DNA from: Agrococcus jejuensis
Lineage (GTDB): Bacteria; Actinomycetota; Actinomycetes; Actinomycetales; Microbacteriaceae
Direction of reading: 5' to 3'
DNA: 64,000 nt
Assembly (NCBI RefSeq): GCF_007679035.1
Contig: NZ_VEFR01000001.1
Span: forward strand, 1,259,925-1,323,924
A program made the translations under genes and the position numbers. The notes beneath the pieces are model-generated. The model did not search any database. It was not told the DNA's origin and saw nothing but the letters and a program-made list of their open reading frames with translations. Positions 51,054 to 58,951 of the stretch are shown here, piece by piece. The stretch's first letter is position 1. Every line of letters begins with the position of its first letter.

Positions 51054-51931
51054 TCACCACCGAGTTCCCGGCAGCGAGCGTCGTGCTCGCCCATCTCACC
51101 GACCTGCACATCACCGGCGACGGCTCGCCGCTGTACGGCGCCGTCGACTCGACCGCCGCGCTCGTGCGTGCACTCGACCGGCTCGAGGCCTCCGGGGTGC
51201 GACCCGACGCGCTCGTGCTCTCGGGCGACCTCGCCGATCGCGGCGAGCCCGAGGCCTATGCGCGCCTGCGCGGGCTCGTCGAGCCCGTCGCCGAGCGCCT
51301 CGGTGCCGAGCTCGTCGTCGCCACCGGCAACCACGACGACCGCGCCTCGCTCCGCGCGCATCTGCTGGGCGACCACTCCGAGCCGGCCGACCGACCCGTC
51401 CGGTCCGTGCACAGGATCGGCGACCTGCGCGTCGTCGTGCTCGACTCGAGCGTGCCCGGCGCGCACTGGGGTGCCGTCGACGACGACCAGCTCGCCTGGC
51501 TGGCCGGCGAGCTCGCCTCGCCCGTGCCGCTCGGCACGATCCTCGTGCTGCACCACCCGCCGGCGCCGACCATCCTCGACCTCGCGCTCACGGTCGAGCT
51601 CAGGGAGCAGGACCGGCTCGCCGAGGTGCTGCGGGGGAGCGACGTGCGCGCGATCCTCGCGGGGCACGTCCACCACACGACGTCGTCGACGTTCGCCGGC
51701 ATCCCCGTGCACGTCGCAGCGGGACTCGCCTACACGCAGGATCTCCTGGCCGCCGGCGGCGGCACCCGCGGGCAGGATGGCGAGCAGGCTCTCGCGCTCG
51801 TGCACGTGCTGCCGGAGACGGTCGTGCACGCCGTCGCTCCCGTGCGCGCGCACGACACCGTCGGCGAGCGCGTGCCCCAGCCGGAGGTCGACCGTCGCCT
51901 CGCTGCGGCAGGCATCGTGCGCCGCGCCTAG
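51050..51931 (+). CDS. Class III metallophosphodiesterase (CpdA/GpdQ-like)
   Basis: A 293-residue calcineurin-like hydrolase with two metal ions. The metal motifs are in order: HLTDLHI (Asp18, His20), VLSGDLADRGE (Asp60), ATGNHDDR (Asn94, His95), LVLHHPP and AGHVHHT. This set matches the cyclic-nucleotide/glycerophosphodiester phosphodiesterase branch. No signal peptide, so it acts in the cytoplasm on an imported or signalling phosphodiester. It starts within the LacI stop codon, as the last gene of the ABC operon. Likely substrates are glycerophosphodiesters or cyclic nucleotides; the family is promiscuous. Confidence 0.88.
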   Translation: MITTEFPAASVVLAHLTDLHITGDGSPLYGAVDSTAALVRALDRLEASGVRPDALVLSGDLADRGEPEAYARLRGLVEPVAERLGAELVVATGNHDDRASLRAHLLGDHSEPADRPVRSVHRIGDLRVVVLDSSVPGAHWGAVDDDQLAWLAGELASPVPLGTILVLHHPPAPTILDLALTVELREQDRLAEVLRGSDVRAILAGHVHHTTSSTFAGIPVHVAAGLAYTQDLLAAGGGTRGQDGEQALALVHVLPETVVHAVAPVRAHDTVGERVPQPEVDRRLAAAGIVRRA

Positions 51932-51936
51932 CGGCG

Positions 51937-52851
51937 TCAGCCGTCGACGACCCAGCCGAACGCGTGCGCGCCGCTGCGGGCACCCGCCTGCGAGCGAGCG
52001 CGGTCGGGCTCCGCGAGGGTCGTCGTGACCTCCTCGCCGAGTCGCACGAGCTCGCCGAAGGCATCCGGCGTCGCCCACGACGGGCGCAGGCCGAACACGA
52101 GGTCCTCGGTCGCGGTGTTGCCGGAGGCACCCGGCGCGAACGGGCAGCCGCCGAGGCCGCCGAGCGCGCCGTCGACGACCGTCGCACCGCCCTCGACGGC
52201 GGCGAGGGCGTTCGCGACGCCGTTGCCCCACGTGTCGTGACCGTGGAACACGAGGCCGAGCCCCGGGCGCAGCCGCGCGGTCTCGGCGATGCGGCGGCGC
52301 ACCTCGCCCGGATGCGCCTGCCCGAGCGTGTCGGCGATGACGACGTCGACCGCGCCTTCCGTGCGCGGGTCGTCGACGATCGACAGCACGCGCTCCAGCG
52401 GCACCTCGCCGTCGAACGGGCACGTGAACGCCGTCGCGATGCACAGCTGCACCGTGCCGCCCACCGCCTGCGCGGCGGCGAGCGCATCGGGGAAGGCCGC
52501 GACGGAGGCCTCGGTGTCTCGGCCCACGTTCGCGCGATTGTGCGCATCCGAGGCCGACAGGCAGTACTGGAACCGCCGCACGCCCGCCGCGGCGGCGCGC
52601 TCGACGTGCCGCGGCGTCGCGACCCACACCCACGCGCGGTCGCGCTCGTCGTCCGAGAGCTCGGCGACGACGTCGAGCGTGTCGGCGAGCGTCGGCACGA
52701 GGTCGGGCCGCGCCATCGAGCCCACCTCGACGTGCTCGACGCCGAGCGCGAGCAGCTCGCGCACGAGGCGCACCTTGCGCTCGGTCGGCAGCGGCCGCCC
52801 GACGAGCTGCAGGCCGTCCCGCAGCGTGACGTCTCGGATCTGCACGGTCAT
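51937..52851 (-). CDS. Hydroxymethylglutaryl-CoA lyase-like enzyme (HMGL/DRE-TIM family)
   Basis: A 304-residue DRE-TIM metallolyase. Landmarks: RDVTLRDGLQ (residues 6-15, the catalytic Arg/Asp), VEVGSMARPDLVP, LSASDAHNRANVG, the metal ligands in HGHDTWGNG, and the flexible Cys loop GGLGGCPFAPGASGN. The Cys loop supports HMG-CoA lyase activity (acyl-CoA to acetoacetate plus acetyl-CoA) over isopropylmalate synthase. A citramalyl- or other hydroxyacyl-CoA lyase remains possible. Its ATG overlaps the CaiB stop, and it shares the operon with a GntP transporter, implying degradation of a short organic acid after CoA transfer. Confidence 0.88.
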   Translation of the reverse strand: MTVQIRDVTLRDGLQLVGRPLPTERKVRLVRELLALGVEHVEVGSMARPDLVPTLADTLDVVAELSDDERDRAWVWVATPRHVERAAAAGVRRFQYCLSASDAHNRANVGRDTEASVAAFPDALAAAQAVGGTVQLCIATAFTCPFDGEVPLERVLSIVDDPRTEGAVDVVIADTLGQAHPGEVRRRIAETARLRPGLGLVFHGHDTWGNGVANALAAVEGGATVVDGALGGLGGCPFAPGASGNTATEDLVFGLRPSWATPDAFGELVRLGEEVTTTLAEPDRARSQAGARSGAHAFGWVVDG

Positions 52852-54083
52852 CGCATCCGCTCCTCGTAGTCGGCGACGCGCGCGTCGCTCCATCCCAGCT
52901 CTCGCAGCACCTCGCCCGTGTGCGCGCCCAGGTCGGGCCCCGCGTGGCGGATGGGCAGCGACCGGGGCCCCAGCACCGGCACGACGCCAGGGAAGGCCGT
53001 CGCGGGCAGGTCGCGCTCGCCGTCGTCGACGTCGAGGCGCTGGATCATGCCGCGCGCCGCGAGCTGCTCGTCGGCGCACAGGTCCTCGGCCGTCGCGATC
53101 GGCCCCGACGGCACGTCGGCGGCGTCGAGCGCCGCGAGCGCCTCGACGCTCGAGCGCGCGGCCGCCCATGCGCCGATGGCCTCGTCGAGCGCATCCCGCG
53201 CCGCCCACCGCCCGTCGTTCGACTGCAGCGTCGGGTCGTCGGCGAGGTCGGGCCGGTCGATCGCGCGCATGTACCGCTGGTAGATGCCGTCGCCGTTGCC
53301 CGCCACCACGATGCTGCGGCCGTCGGCGCACAGGTACGCGTTCGACGGCGCGATGCCCTCCATGCGACCGCCCGTGCGCTCGCGGCGCACGCCGTACGCC
53401 GACCACTCGGGCACGAGCGACTCCGTGACCGACAGCATCGCCTCGTTGAGCGCGACGTCGATCGTGCGTCGGTCGATCGCGAGATGCGCGTGGCCGCGGG
53501 ATGCGCGGGTCGTCTCGCGCTCGAGCAGCGCCATGACGGCGCCGAACGCGCCGTAGAGGCCCGCGATGGTGTCGCCGATCGACACGCCCGTGCGACTCGG
53601 CGCACGGCCCGGCTCCCCGACGAGCTCGCGGAAGCCTCCCGCCGCCTCGGCCACGGCGGCGAAGCCCGGCCTGGGGGAGAGCGGTCCCGTCTGCCCGAAC
53701 GCCGAGATGCGCACGACCACCAGGTCAGGGTTCGCAGCCTCGAGCGCCGCGGCGTCGAGGCCCCATCGCTCGAGCGTGCCCGGGCGGAAGTTCTCGAGCA
53801 GCACGTCGGAGCGCCGCACGAGGTCGAGCACGAGGTCGCGCCCCTCGTCGCTGCGCAGGTCGGCGACGATCGAGCGCTTCGACCGGTTGATCGTGCGGTG
53901 CAGCATCGACGTCGTGCCCGAGCGCAGCCGCCAGCGGCGCAGCTCGTCGCCCGTGCGCGGCCGCTCCACCTTCACGACGTCGGCGCCGAAGTCCGCCAGC
54001 AGGCGACCCGTCGTGGGCGCCGCGATGTAGTTGCCGAGCTCGACGACCCGCACGCCTGCGAGCGGACCGGCGGCCGCGTCCAT
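52848..54083 (-). CDS. CaiB/BaiF family CoA-transferase
   Basis: A 411-residue class III CoA-transferase. It starts MDAAAGPLAGVRVVELGNYIAAPTTG and continues with DFGADVVKVERP, NRSKRSIVADL and the catalytic aspartate in GVSIGDTIAG (Asp171), all conserved in formyl-CoA transferase and relatives. It moves CoA from a donor thioester to an organic acid. An in-frame GTG at 54098 overlaps the GntP stop (GTGA) and would add five residues. The ATG was preferred. With the HMG-CoA lyase-like gene it forms an activate-and-cleave pair for an imported organic acid such as a C5-C6 hydroxy acid. Confidence 0.88.
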   Translation of the reverse strand: MDAAAGPLAGVRVVELGNYIAAPTTGRLLADFGADVVKVERPRTGDELRRWRLRSGTTSMLHRTINRSKRSIVADLRSDEGRDLVLDLVRRSDVLLENFRPGTLERWGLDAAALEAANPDLVVVRISAFGQTGPLSPRPGFAAVAEAAGGFRELVGEPGRAPSRTGVSIGDTIAGLYGAFGAVMALLERETTRASRGHAHLAIDRRTIDVALNEAMLSVTESLVPEWSAYGVRRERTGGRMEGIAPSNAYLCADGRSIVVAGNGDGIYQRYMRAIDRPDLADDPTLQSNDGRWAARDALDEAIGAWAAARSSVEALAALDAADVPSGPIATAEDLCADEQLAARGMIQRLDVDDGERDLPATAFPGVVPVLGPRSLPIRHAGPDLGAHTGEVLRELGWSDARVADYEERMR

Positions 54084-54094
54084 CCCCGTGCTCG

Positions 54095-55540
54095 TCACGA
54101 GACGAAGATCGACAGGATCAGGGTCATGCCGAGGGCGATGACCGAGGCGACCGAGACGGCGACCGTGACCGACTTCAGCGCGCCCCGCACCGACTGGCCG
54201 AGGAAGGACTGCAGCAGCCAGAACGTGTTCGACGTCACGTGGATGCAGAAGAGCGCGCCCGCACCGGCCGCGAGGGCGATGAGCAGCGGGTTCAGGCCGA
54301 GCGTGGCGGCGACGGGGCCGAGGATGCCCGCGGCGGTGATGGCCGAGAGCGTGACGGAGCCGACCGCGATGTGCAGCACGGCCGCCATGACCCACACGAC
54401 GAGCAGCGGCGCGACGGTCGTGGCCGAGAAGTAGCCCTGCAGGATCGCGCCGAGGTCGCCCTCGGCGATGACGGCGGCGAGGGCGCCGCCGACGCCCGTG
54501 AGCACGAAGATCTGCCCGCCGTCCTGGAAGCCGCGCACGAGCGCGCGCTCGACGCGCGGCGTGCCGACCGTCGCCCGGCCGACGAGGCCCGTGGCGATGA
54601 CGGCGAGCAGCAGGGCGATGACGGGGTTGCCGAGGAACTGCATCGCGGGCAGCTCGACCTCGACCACCGTGAGCACCGCCTGCACGGCGATGAGCGCGAG
54701 GGCGGCGAGCATCGGGCCGAACAGCGCGAGCAGCGGCACGGATGCCGGATCGCGCGGACCCTCCTGGCGCGTCGACCCGTCGACGGTCGCGATCGACGTC
54801 GTCGACCGGTCGCCGTGGTCGCCGCCCACCGAGCGGGCGCTGCCGACGCCCTGGCTCGCGGACTGCTCGGCGACCTCCTCGCCGTCGCTGATGAGCTGCT
54901 GCTCGTCGGTGGCGGGCTTCCAGAACCCGAGGCGGAAGAGCACGCTCATGACGAGGATCGCGAGGATGACGGTGGGCACGACGACCGCGAGGCCGCCGAG
55001 CAGCATGATGCCGAGCGGCACGCCCAGCAGGCCCGCGAGGGCGACGGCGGCGAAGCCGGGCACCATCATGACGATGCCGACCTCGAGGCTGATGGCGAAC
55101 GTCGCGGCCATGATGCCCGTGCCGGCCTTGCCCAGGCGCGGCGCGATGCGGCGGGCCAGCGGCGCGGCGATCACGATCATGGCGTCGACGAAGATCGTCT
55201 GCAGGTACGTCGCGAACGACAGGCCGAGCGCGTAGGGCACGCCCCGCCTGCCGAAGACGCGCAGCAGCGACTCGACGAGGCGCGTGATCGCGCCCATCTC
55301 GTTGAGCATCGAGCCGATGAGCACGCCCCACGCGATGAGCAGGCCGGCCTCCATCATCACGTCGCCGAAGCCCTGCGTCATGACCGAGACGGTGTCGACG
55401 GGGCCGAGCCCCGTGAGCAGGCCGATCGCCGCTGCGCCGAGCGCGAGGGCGATGACGGGATTGATGCGGAATCGCACGATGACGACGACCACCGCCAGGA
55501 TGACGGCGCCGACCACGGTCAGCGTGTACCAGTCGGGCAC
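54095..55540 (-). CDS. GntP family organic-acid/gluconate permease
   Basis: A 481-residue membrane protein with about 12 helices and an acidic cytoplasmic loop of about 60 residues in the middle. GntP-family landmarks include FRINPVIALALGAAAIGLLTGL near residues 22-43, LGKAGTGIMAATFAISLEVGIVM, and a C-terminal GAGALFCIHVTSNTFWLLQ. The family imports gluconate, citrate-like or hydroxy acids with H+. The GTG at 55540 has a strong ggaggaac site. Upstream is a divergent IclR gene with a tgccac-atc-gtggca palindrome. First gene of the GntP-CaiB-HMGL operon. Confidence 0.9.
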   Translation of the reverse strand: MPDWYTLTVVGAVILAVVVVIVRFRINPVIALALGAAAIGLLTGLGPVDTVSVMTQGFGDVMMEAGLLIAWGVLIGSMLNEMGAITRLVESLLRVFGRRGVPYALGLSFATYLQTIFVDAMIVIAAPLARRIAPRLGKAGTGIMAATFAISLEVGIVMMVPGFAAVALAGLLGVPLGIMLLGGLAVVVPTVILAILVMSVLFRLGFWKPATDEQQLISDGEEVAEQSASQGVGSARSVGGDHGDRSTTSIATVDGSTRQEGPRDPASVPLLALFGPMLAALALIAVQAVLTVVEVELPAMQFLGNPVIALLLAVIATGLVGRATVGTPRVERALVRGFQDGGQIFVLTGVGGALAAVIAEGDLGAILQGYFSATTVAPLLVVWVMAAVLHIAVGSVTLSAITAAGILGPVAATLGLNPLLIALAAGAGALFCIHVTSNTFWLLQSFLGQSVRGALKSVTVAVSVASVIALGMTLILSIFVS

Positions 55541-55613
55541 TTCGTTCCTCCTCGTCGAGGGATGCGGCGCTCCTCGTCGAGTGCCGCGGCTTCGCGATGG
55601 CCAGCATCGCGAT

Positions 55614-55628
55614 TGCCACATCGTGGCA
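55614..55628. promoter_or_regulatory. Perfect palindrome, probable IclR operator
   Basis: tgccac-atc-gtggca forms a 6-3-6 palindrome in the 142-bp gap between the GntP operon and the IclR gene. IclR-type sites are often such 15-bp palindromes in the shared promoter region. It lies 42 nt upstream of the leaderless iclR -10. Confidence 0.55.
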
Positions 55629-55669
55629 TGCATCCCATCAGATGGGTACCCGCGCGGCGTGTCGCCGCG

Positions 55670-55675
55670 TACGAT
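55670..55675 (+). promoter_or_regulatory. -10 element of a leaderless promoter for the iclR gene
   Basis: TACGAT lies 7 nt before the ATG at 55683. Confidence 0.5.
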
Positions 55676-55682
55676 CGGCGCC

Positions 55683-56441
55683 ATGGCAGAGCAGCCGCTC
55701 CTCGTGCTGGGCAAGATCCGCAACATCCTCGACGCGTTCACGCTCGCGGCTCCCGTGCGCACCGCCGCGGAGATCCGTCAGGCGACCGGTCTGCCCTCGT
55801 CGACGGCCCACCGGCTGCTGCAGAACCTCGTCGAGCACGGCTTCCTCGATCGCCAGGGCGACGCCTTCCGCATCGGCGCGCGCATGGCGTACTGGGCGGG
55901 ACCGGCCACGCGGGCGCGCGACCTCGTCGAGCTGCTCGCGCCGCAGCTCGAGGCGCTGCGCGACGCGACGGGCGAGACCGCGTGCTGCTTCCGTGCCGAG
56001 CAGGGCTCGCGCGTGTGCATCGGCGTCGCCGAGACGCGGCACGGCCTCAAGCGCGAGATGTACGTCGGCCGCATCCAGCCGCTGCACGTGGGCAGCGCGG
56101 GTCGCGTGCTGCTCGCGTGGGACGCCGCGCTGCTCGACGTCGTCGCCGCCGGCCCGCTGCCCGCGCTCACCGACGCGACGATCACCCAGGCGGAGGCGCT
56201 GCGCGCCGTCGCGGCCGAGACGCGCGCGCAGGGCTACGCCATCACGATCGGCGAGCGCGTCGAGGCGGCGTCGGGGGTCTCGGCGCCCGTGTTCGACGCG
56301 CACGCGCAGGTCGTCGGCGCCCTCACGGTCATGGGCCCGACGCTGCGCATGCCGCTCGAGGCGTGCGCGTCGATGGTCGACGCCGTCGTCGCGGCCGCCG
56401 AGGGCGTCACGGCATCGCTCGGCGGGCGCGCGCCCGCCTGA
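55683..56441 (+). CDS. IclR family transcriptional regulator
   Basis: A 252-residue regulator with a winged helix at residues 5-65 (LLVLGKIRNILDAFTLAAPVRTAAEIRQATGLPSSTAHRLLQNL) and an IclR effector domain (about 75-250) ending EACASMVDAVVAAAEGVTASLGG. It lacks a separate ribosome site and lies 7 nt after TACGAT, so it is probably leaderless. It is divergent from the GntP-CaiB-HMGL operon and is its probable regulator, responding to the acid or an acyl-CoA intermediate. Confidence 0.92.
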   Translation: MAEQPLLVLGKIRNILDAFTLAAPVRTAAEIRQATGLPSSTAHRLLQNLVEHGFLDRQGDAFRIGARMAYWAGPATRARDLVELLAPQLEALRDATGETACCFRAEQGSRVCIGVAETRHGLKREMYVGRIQPLHVGSAGRVLLAWDAALLDVVAAGPLPALTDATITQAEALRAVAAETRAQGYAITIGERVEAASGVSAPVFDAHAQVVGALTVMGPTLRMPLEACASMVDAVVAAAEGVTASLGGRAPA

Positions 56442-56462
56442 TCGCCGCCGGATCCGCGGCGA
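56442..56462 (+). terminator. Short hairpin at the end of the iclR gene
   Basis: tcgccgc and gcggcga form a perfect 7-bp stem with a 7-nt loop, starting right at the iclR stop codon. The stem is short and has no U-tract, so this is a modest terminator candidate. Confidence 0.4.
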
Positions 56463-56587
56463 AGCGCGCCGCCGAGGGTGCATGCCACTCGGCGATCCGC
56501 CACGGCGCGGATGCGGCGGGGAGATGCGCACACGAGCGAGCCGGCAGTCACGCATGCGGGGATGGGCACCGCTCAGGTGCGCATGGC

Positions 56588-56719
56588 TCACGCCGAGTCG
56601 GCGAGCGCGGCCTCCACGAGCTCGGCGAGGTCGGCCGGGGAGACCGTCGCGGCGGTGGTGCGCAGCTCGTCGAGCGTCCACCAGCGCATGCCTCGGTGGC
56701 TGCGCACCTCGAGGTCCAT
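56588..56719 (-). pseudogene. C-terminal fragment of a NUDIX hydrolase gene
   Basis: A 43-residue open frame that ends with RWWTLDELRTTAATVSPADLAELVEAALADSA, which resembles the C-terminal end of a NUDIX hydrolase (RWWT.DEL ... SP.DLA.L). The catalytic NUDIX box and everything before it are missing. The first ten residues have no similarity and begin at an ATG with a nearby gagggag. The sequence to the right is the promoter and start of an opposite-strand phosphatase gene, so the 5' part is deleted. It may be an expressed remnant, but it cannot be a working hydrolase. Confidence 0.6.
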
Positions 56720-56776
56720 CCCCGCTCCCTCGATCGATGGTCCCGCCAGACTCGCATGCGTGCGCTGCACGCCGCC

Positions 56777-56782
56777 TAGGCT
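56777..56782 (+). promoter_or_regulatory. -10 element of a leaderless promoter for the histidine phosphatase gene
   Basis: TAGGCT lies 6 nt before the ATG at 56789. Confidence 0.6.
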
Positions 56783-56788
56783 CGACGC

Positions 56789-57505
56789 ATGCCCACCGTG
56801 CTGCTCGTCCGTCACGGACGCACCACCGCCAACGCCTCCGGCGTCCTCGCCGGTCGCATGCCCGGCGTGCGCCTCGACGACGTCGGCGTCGGCCAGGCGG
56901 CGGCCGCGGCCGACCGGATCGCTGCGGTGCCCGTCGTGCGCGTGGTCTCGAGCCCGCTCGAGCGGTGCCGCGAGACGGCGGACGCCATCCTCGGCAGGCA
57001 GGTGGTCGCACCCGCCTCGACGATCGAGCCGGGACTGAGCGAATGCGACTACGGGGACTGGCAGGGCCGACCGCTCGCCGAGCTCGCCCGCGAGGACCTG
57101 TGGCGGGTCGTGCAGTCGACGCCGTCGGCCGCGACGTTCCCAGCGGGGGAGTCGATGCTCGCGATGCATGCGCGGGCCGTCGAGGCGATCCGCCGCATCG
57201 ACGCCGAGGTGCTCGCCGAGCACGGGCAGGAGGCCGTCTGGGTCGCGGTGAGCCACGGCGACGTGCTCAAGGCGATCCTCGCCGACGCGCTCGGCATGCA
57301 TCTCGACCACTTCCAGCGCCTGCACGTCGACCCGGCCTCCGTGTCGATCGTGCGCTACGGCGCGAGCAGGCCGCAGGTGCTGGGCAGCAACACGCACGCC
57401 GGCGACCTCGCGTGGCTGCGACCGCGCGTCGAGGAGGTCGACGGCGCGTCCCGTGACGACGCGGTCGTCGGCGGCGGTGCCGGCCCGCAGGCTCCGCGCT
57501 CGTAG
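56789..57505 (+). CDS. Histidine phosphatase family protein (MSMEG_4193-like)
   Basis: A 238-residue phosphoglycerate-mutase-like phosphatase. The catalytic RHG (residues 8-10, MPTVLLVRHGRTTANA), SSPLERCRETAD near 54-65 and the second histidine in VSHGDVLKAILAD near 154 are present. This gene, DUF3090 and the SCO1664-type gene form a conserved actinobacterial triad; the family is annotated as MSMEG_4193 phosphatase and may act on an inositol- or sugar-phosphate, which is inference. Start 6 nt after TAGGCT (leaderless). Confidence 0.9.
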   Translation: MPTVLLVRHGRTTANASGVLAGRMPGVRLDDVGVGQAAAAADRIAAVPVVRVVSSPLERCRETADAILGRQVVAPASTIEPGLSECDYGDWQGRPLAELAREDLWRVVQSTPSAATFPAGESMLAMHARAVEAIRRIDAEVLAEHGQEAVWVAVSHGDVLKAILADALGMHLDHFQRLHVDPASVSIVRYGASRPQVLGSNTHAGDLAWLRPRVEEVDGASRDDAVVGGGAGPQAPRS

Positions 57506-57508
57506 CAT
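57503..57508 (+). promoter_or_regulatory. -10 element before the DUF3090 gene
   Basis: TAGCAT lies 7 nt before the ATG at 57516. The spacer gggaggc also resembles a ribosome site, so it overlaps two signals. The end of the preceding gene covers this region. Confidence 0.4.
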
Positions 57509-57515
57509 GGGAGGC

Positions 57516-58073
57516 ATGTCCCCGGTGGTGCACGGATTCGACTGGCCAGACCGATTCGTCGTCGGCACCGTCGGCGAGCCCGGCGCGCGCACGTTCTACC
57601 TGCAGGTGCGCGACGGCCGCGAGGTCGTGAGCGTCGCGCTCGAGAAGCAGCAGACGGCGCTGCTCGCGCTCGAGATCGACCGCGTGCTCGACGAGCTGCG
57701 GACGCAGGACGGCAACCCGTTCCACGTCCCCGAGGGCACGCCCGTCGAGCTGCGCGACGACGAGCCGCTCGACGCGCCGGTCATCGAGCGGTTCCGAGTG
57801 GGCCGCATGGGGCTCGGCTGGGATCCCTCGACGGCGCAGATCGTCATCGAGGCGCTGCCGCTCGCCGTCGAGGACGACGACGAGGACGGCATGGATGCGG
57901 CGCCGGAGCCAGACGAGCGGCTCGTCGTGCGCATCCCGGTCGGATCCGCGAGGGCGTTCGCGCTGCGCACCCGCGAGGTCGTGGCGTCGGGTCGGCCGCT
58001 CTGCCCGCTGTGCGAGGAGCCGATGGAGCCCGACGGGAGCCACGAGTGCGGCGTCCCCGACGACCTGTCGTGA
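57516..58073 (+). CDS. DUF3090 family protein
   Basis: A 185-residue protein of the DUF3090 family, found almost only in Actinobacteria. The N-terminal part (HGFDWPDRFVVGTVGEPGARTFYLQ) and the C-terminal zinc-ribbon-like CPLCEEPMEPDGSHEC (Cys-X2-Cys ... His-X-Cys) are typical. Biochemical function unknown. It begins 11 bp after the histidine phosphatase stop, and its own stop overlaps the SCO1664-type gene. An alternative in-frame ATG at 57507 is 9 nt upstream. Confidence 0.9.
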   Translation: MSPVVHGFDWPDRFVVGTVGEPGARTFYLQVRDGREVVSVALEKQQTALLALEIDRVLDELRTQDGNPFHVPEGTPVELRDDEPLDAPVIERFRVGRMGLGWDPSTAQIVIEALPLAVEDDDEDGMDAAPEPDERLVVRIPVGSARAFALRTREVVASGRPLCPLCEEPMEPDGSHECGVPDDLS

Positions 58074-58837
58074 TCGCCGAGCCCGAGCCGGTCGGCGACC
58101 GGCTCGTCCTCACGGGCCGCATCGTCTCGGCGTCGAACGCCGTGCTCGTGGGCGAGCTCGACGCGCTGCCGGTCGTGTACAAGCCGGTCGCGGGCGAGCG
58201 TCCCCTGCACGACTTCCCCGACGGCACGCTCGCGGCGCGCGAGGTCGCCGCCTACGCCGTCTCCCGCGCCACGGGGTGGGACGTCGTGCCCGAGACGCGG
58301 CTCGTCGACGGTCCCGCCGGGATCGGCATGCTGCAGCGCTGGGTCGAGACGGATCCCGAGCAGCCGGCCATCGTGCTCGTGCCCGCCGACGCCGTCCCCG
58401 AGGGGATGCTGCACGTGCTCGACGGCGTCGGCATCGACGACGAGCCCGTGGCGCTGGTGCACGAGGACACGGCGGCGCTCCGCCGCATCGCCGTGCTCGA
58501 TCTCGTGACGAACAACGCCGACCGCAAGGGCGGGCATGTGCTCGAGCGGGCGGACGGGCATCGCCACGGCATCGACCACGGGCTCACGATGCACGTCGAC
58601 CACAAGCTGCGCACGGTGCTGTGGGGATGGATCGACGAGCCGTTCTCCGACGAGGAGGTCGCGGGCATCCGTCGGGTGATCGCGGCGCTCGACGGCGAGC
58701 TCGGCGAGGTGCTCGACGCGCTCCTCGCATCGAGCGAGGTCGACGCGCTCGCGGCCCGGTGCGAGGCGCTGCTCGCGCGCGGGACCTTCCCCGAGCCTCG
58801 CCCGGGCCGCCCGGCGGTGCCCTGGCCGCCGTTCTGA
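58070..58837 (+). CDS. SCO1664 family protein (phosphatidylinositol-kinase-like fold)
   Basis: A 255-residue protein of the SCO1664 family. The lysine-bearing strand VVYKPVAGERPLHDFPDGTLAAREVAAY near residues 39-66 and the DLVTNNADRKGGHVLE ... GIDHGLTMHVDHKLR segments (about 144-186) resemble the catalytic loop of PI3K/PI4K- or HipA-like kinases. GTG start at 58070 overlaps the DUF3090 stop. Third gene of the triad; in many relatives mshC (mycothiol ligase) follows, but here a repeat element and a cyclase-like gene follow instead. Kinase activity is inferred from fold only. Confidence 0.85.
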   Translation: MIAEPEPVGDRLVLTGRIVSASNAVLVGELDALPVVYKPVAGERPLHDFPDGTLAAREVAAYAVSRATGWDVVPETRLVDGPAGIGMLQRWVETDPEQPAIVLVPADAVPEGMLHVLDGVGIDDEPVALVHEDTAALRRIAVLDLVTNNADRKGGHVLERADGHRHGIDHGLTMHVDHKLRTVLWGWIDEPFSDEEVAGIRRVIAALDGELGEVLDALLASSEVDALAARCEALLARGTFPEPRPGRPAVPWPPF

Positions 58838-58930
58838 CGGGACCACGCGCGTGGCTGGGCAGGAGCGGCGGTCACGTGGTCCCGTGACGCGTGCTCGACC
58901 TTCGGGCTCGCCCGCTCCTCGGCCATCCGG
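58838..58930. repeat. Half copy of the palindromic intergenic element
   Basis: From the SCO1664 stop codon the sequence carries gggaccacgcgcg, the inner arm cgtggtcccgtgacgcgtgctcg and the end gctcctcggccatccgg. This is the inner and right part of the 160-bp element found at 18620-19175 and 24302-24458; the left terminal arm is missing. It lies between convergent genes. Confidence 0.7.
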
Positions 58931-58951
58931 TGGGGGAGTCGGCTCGTACCG

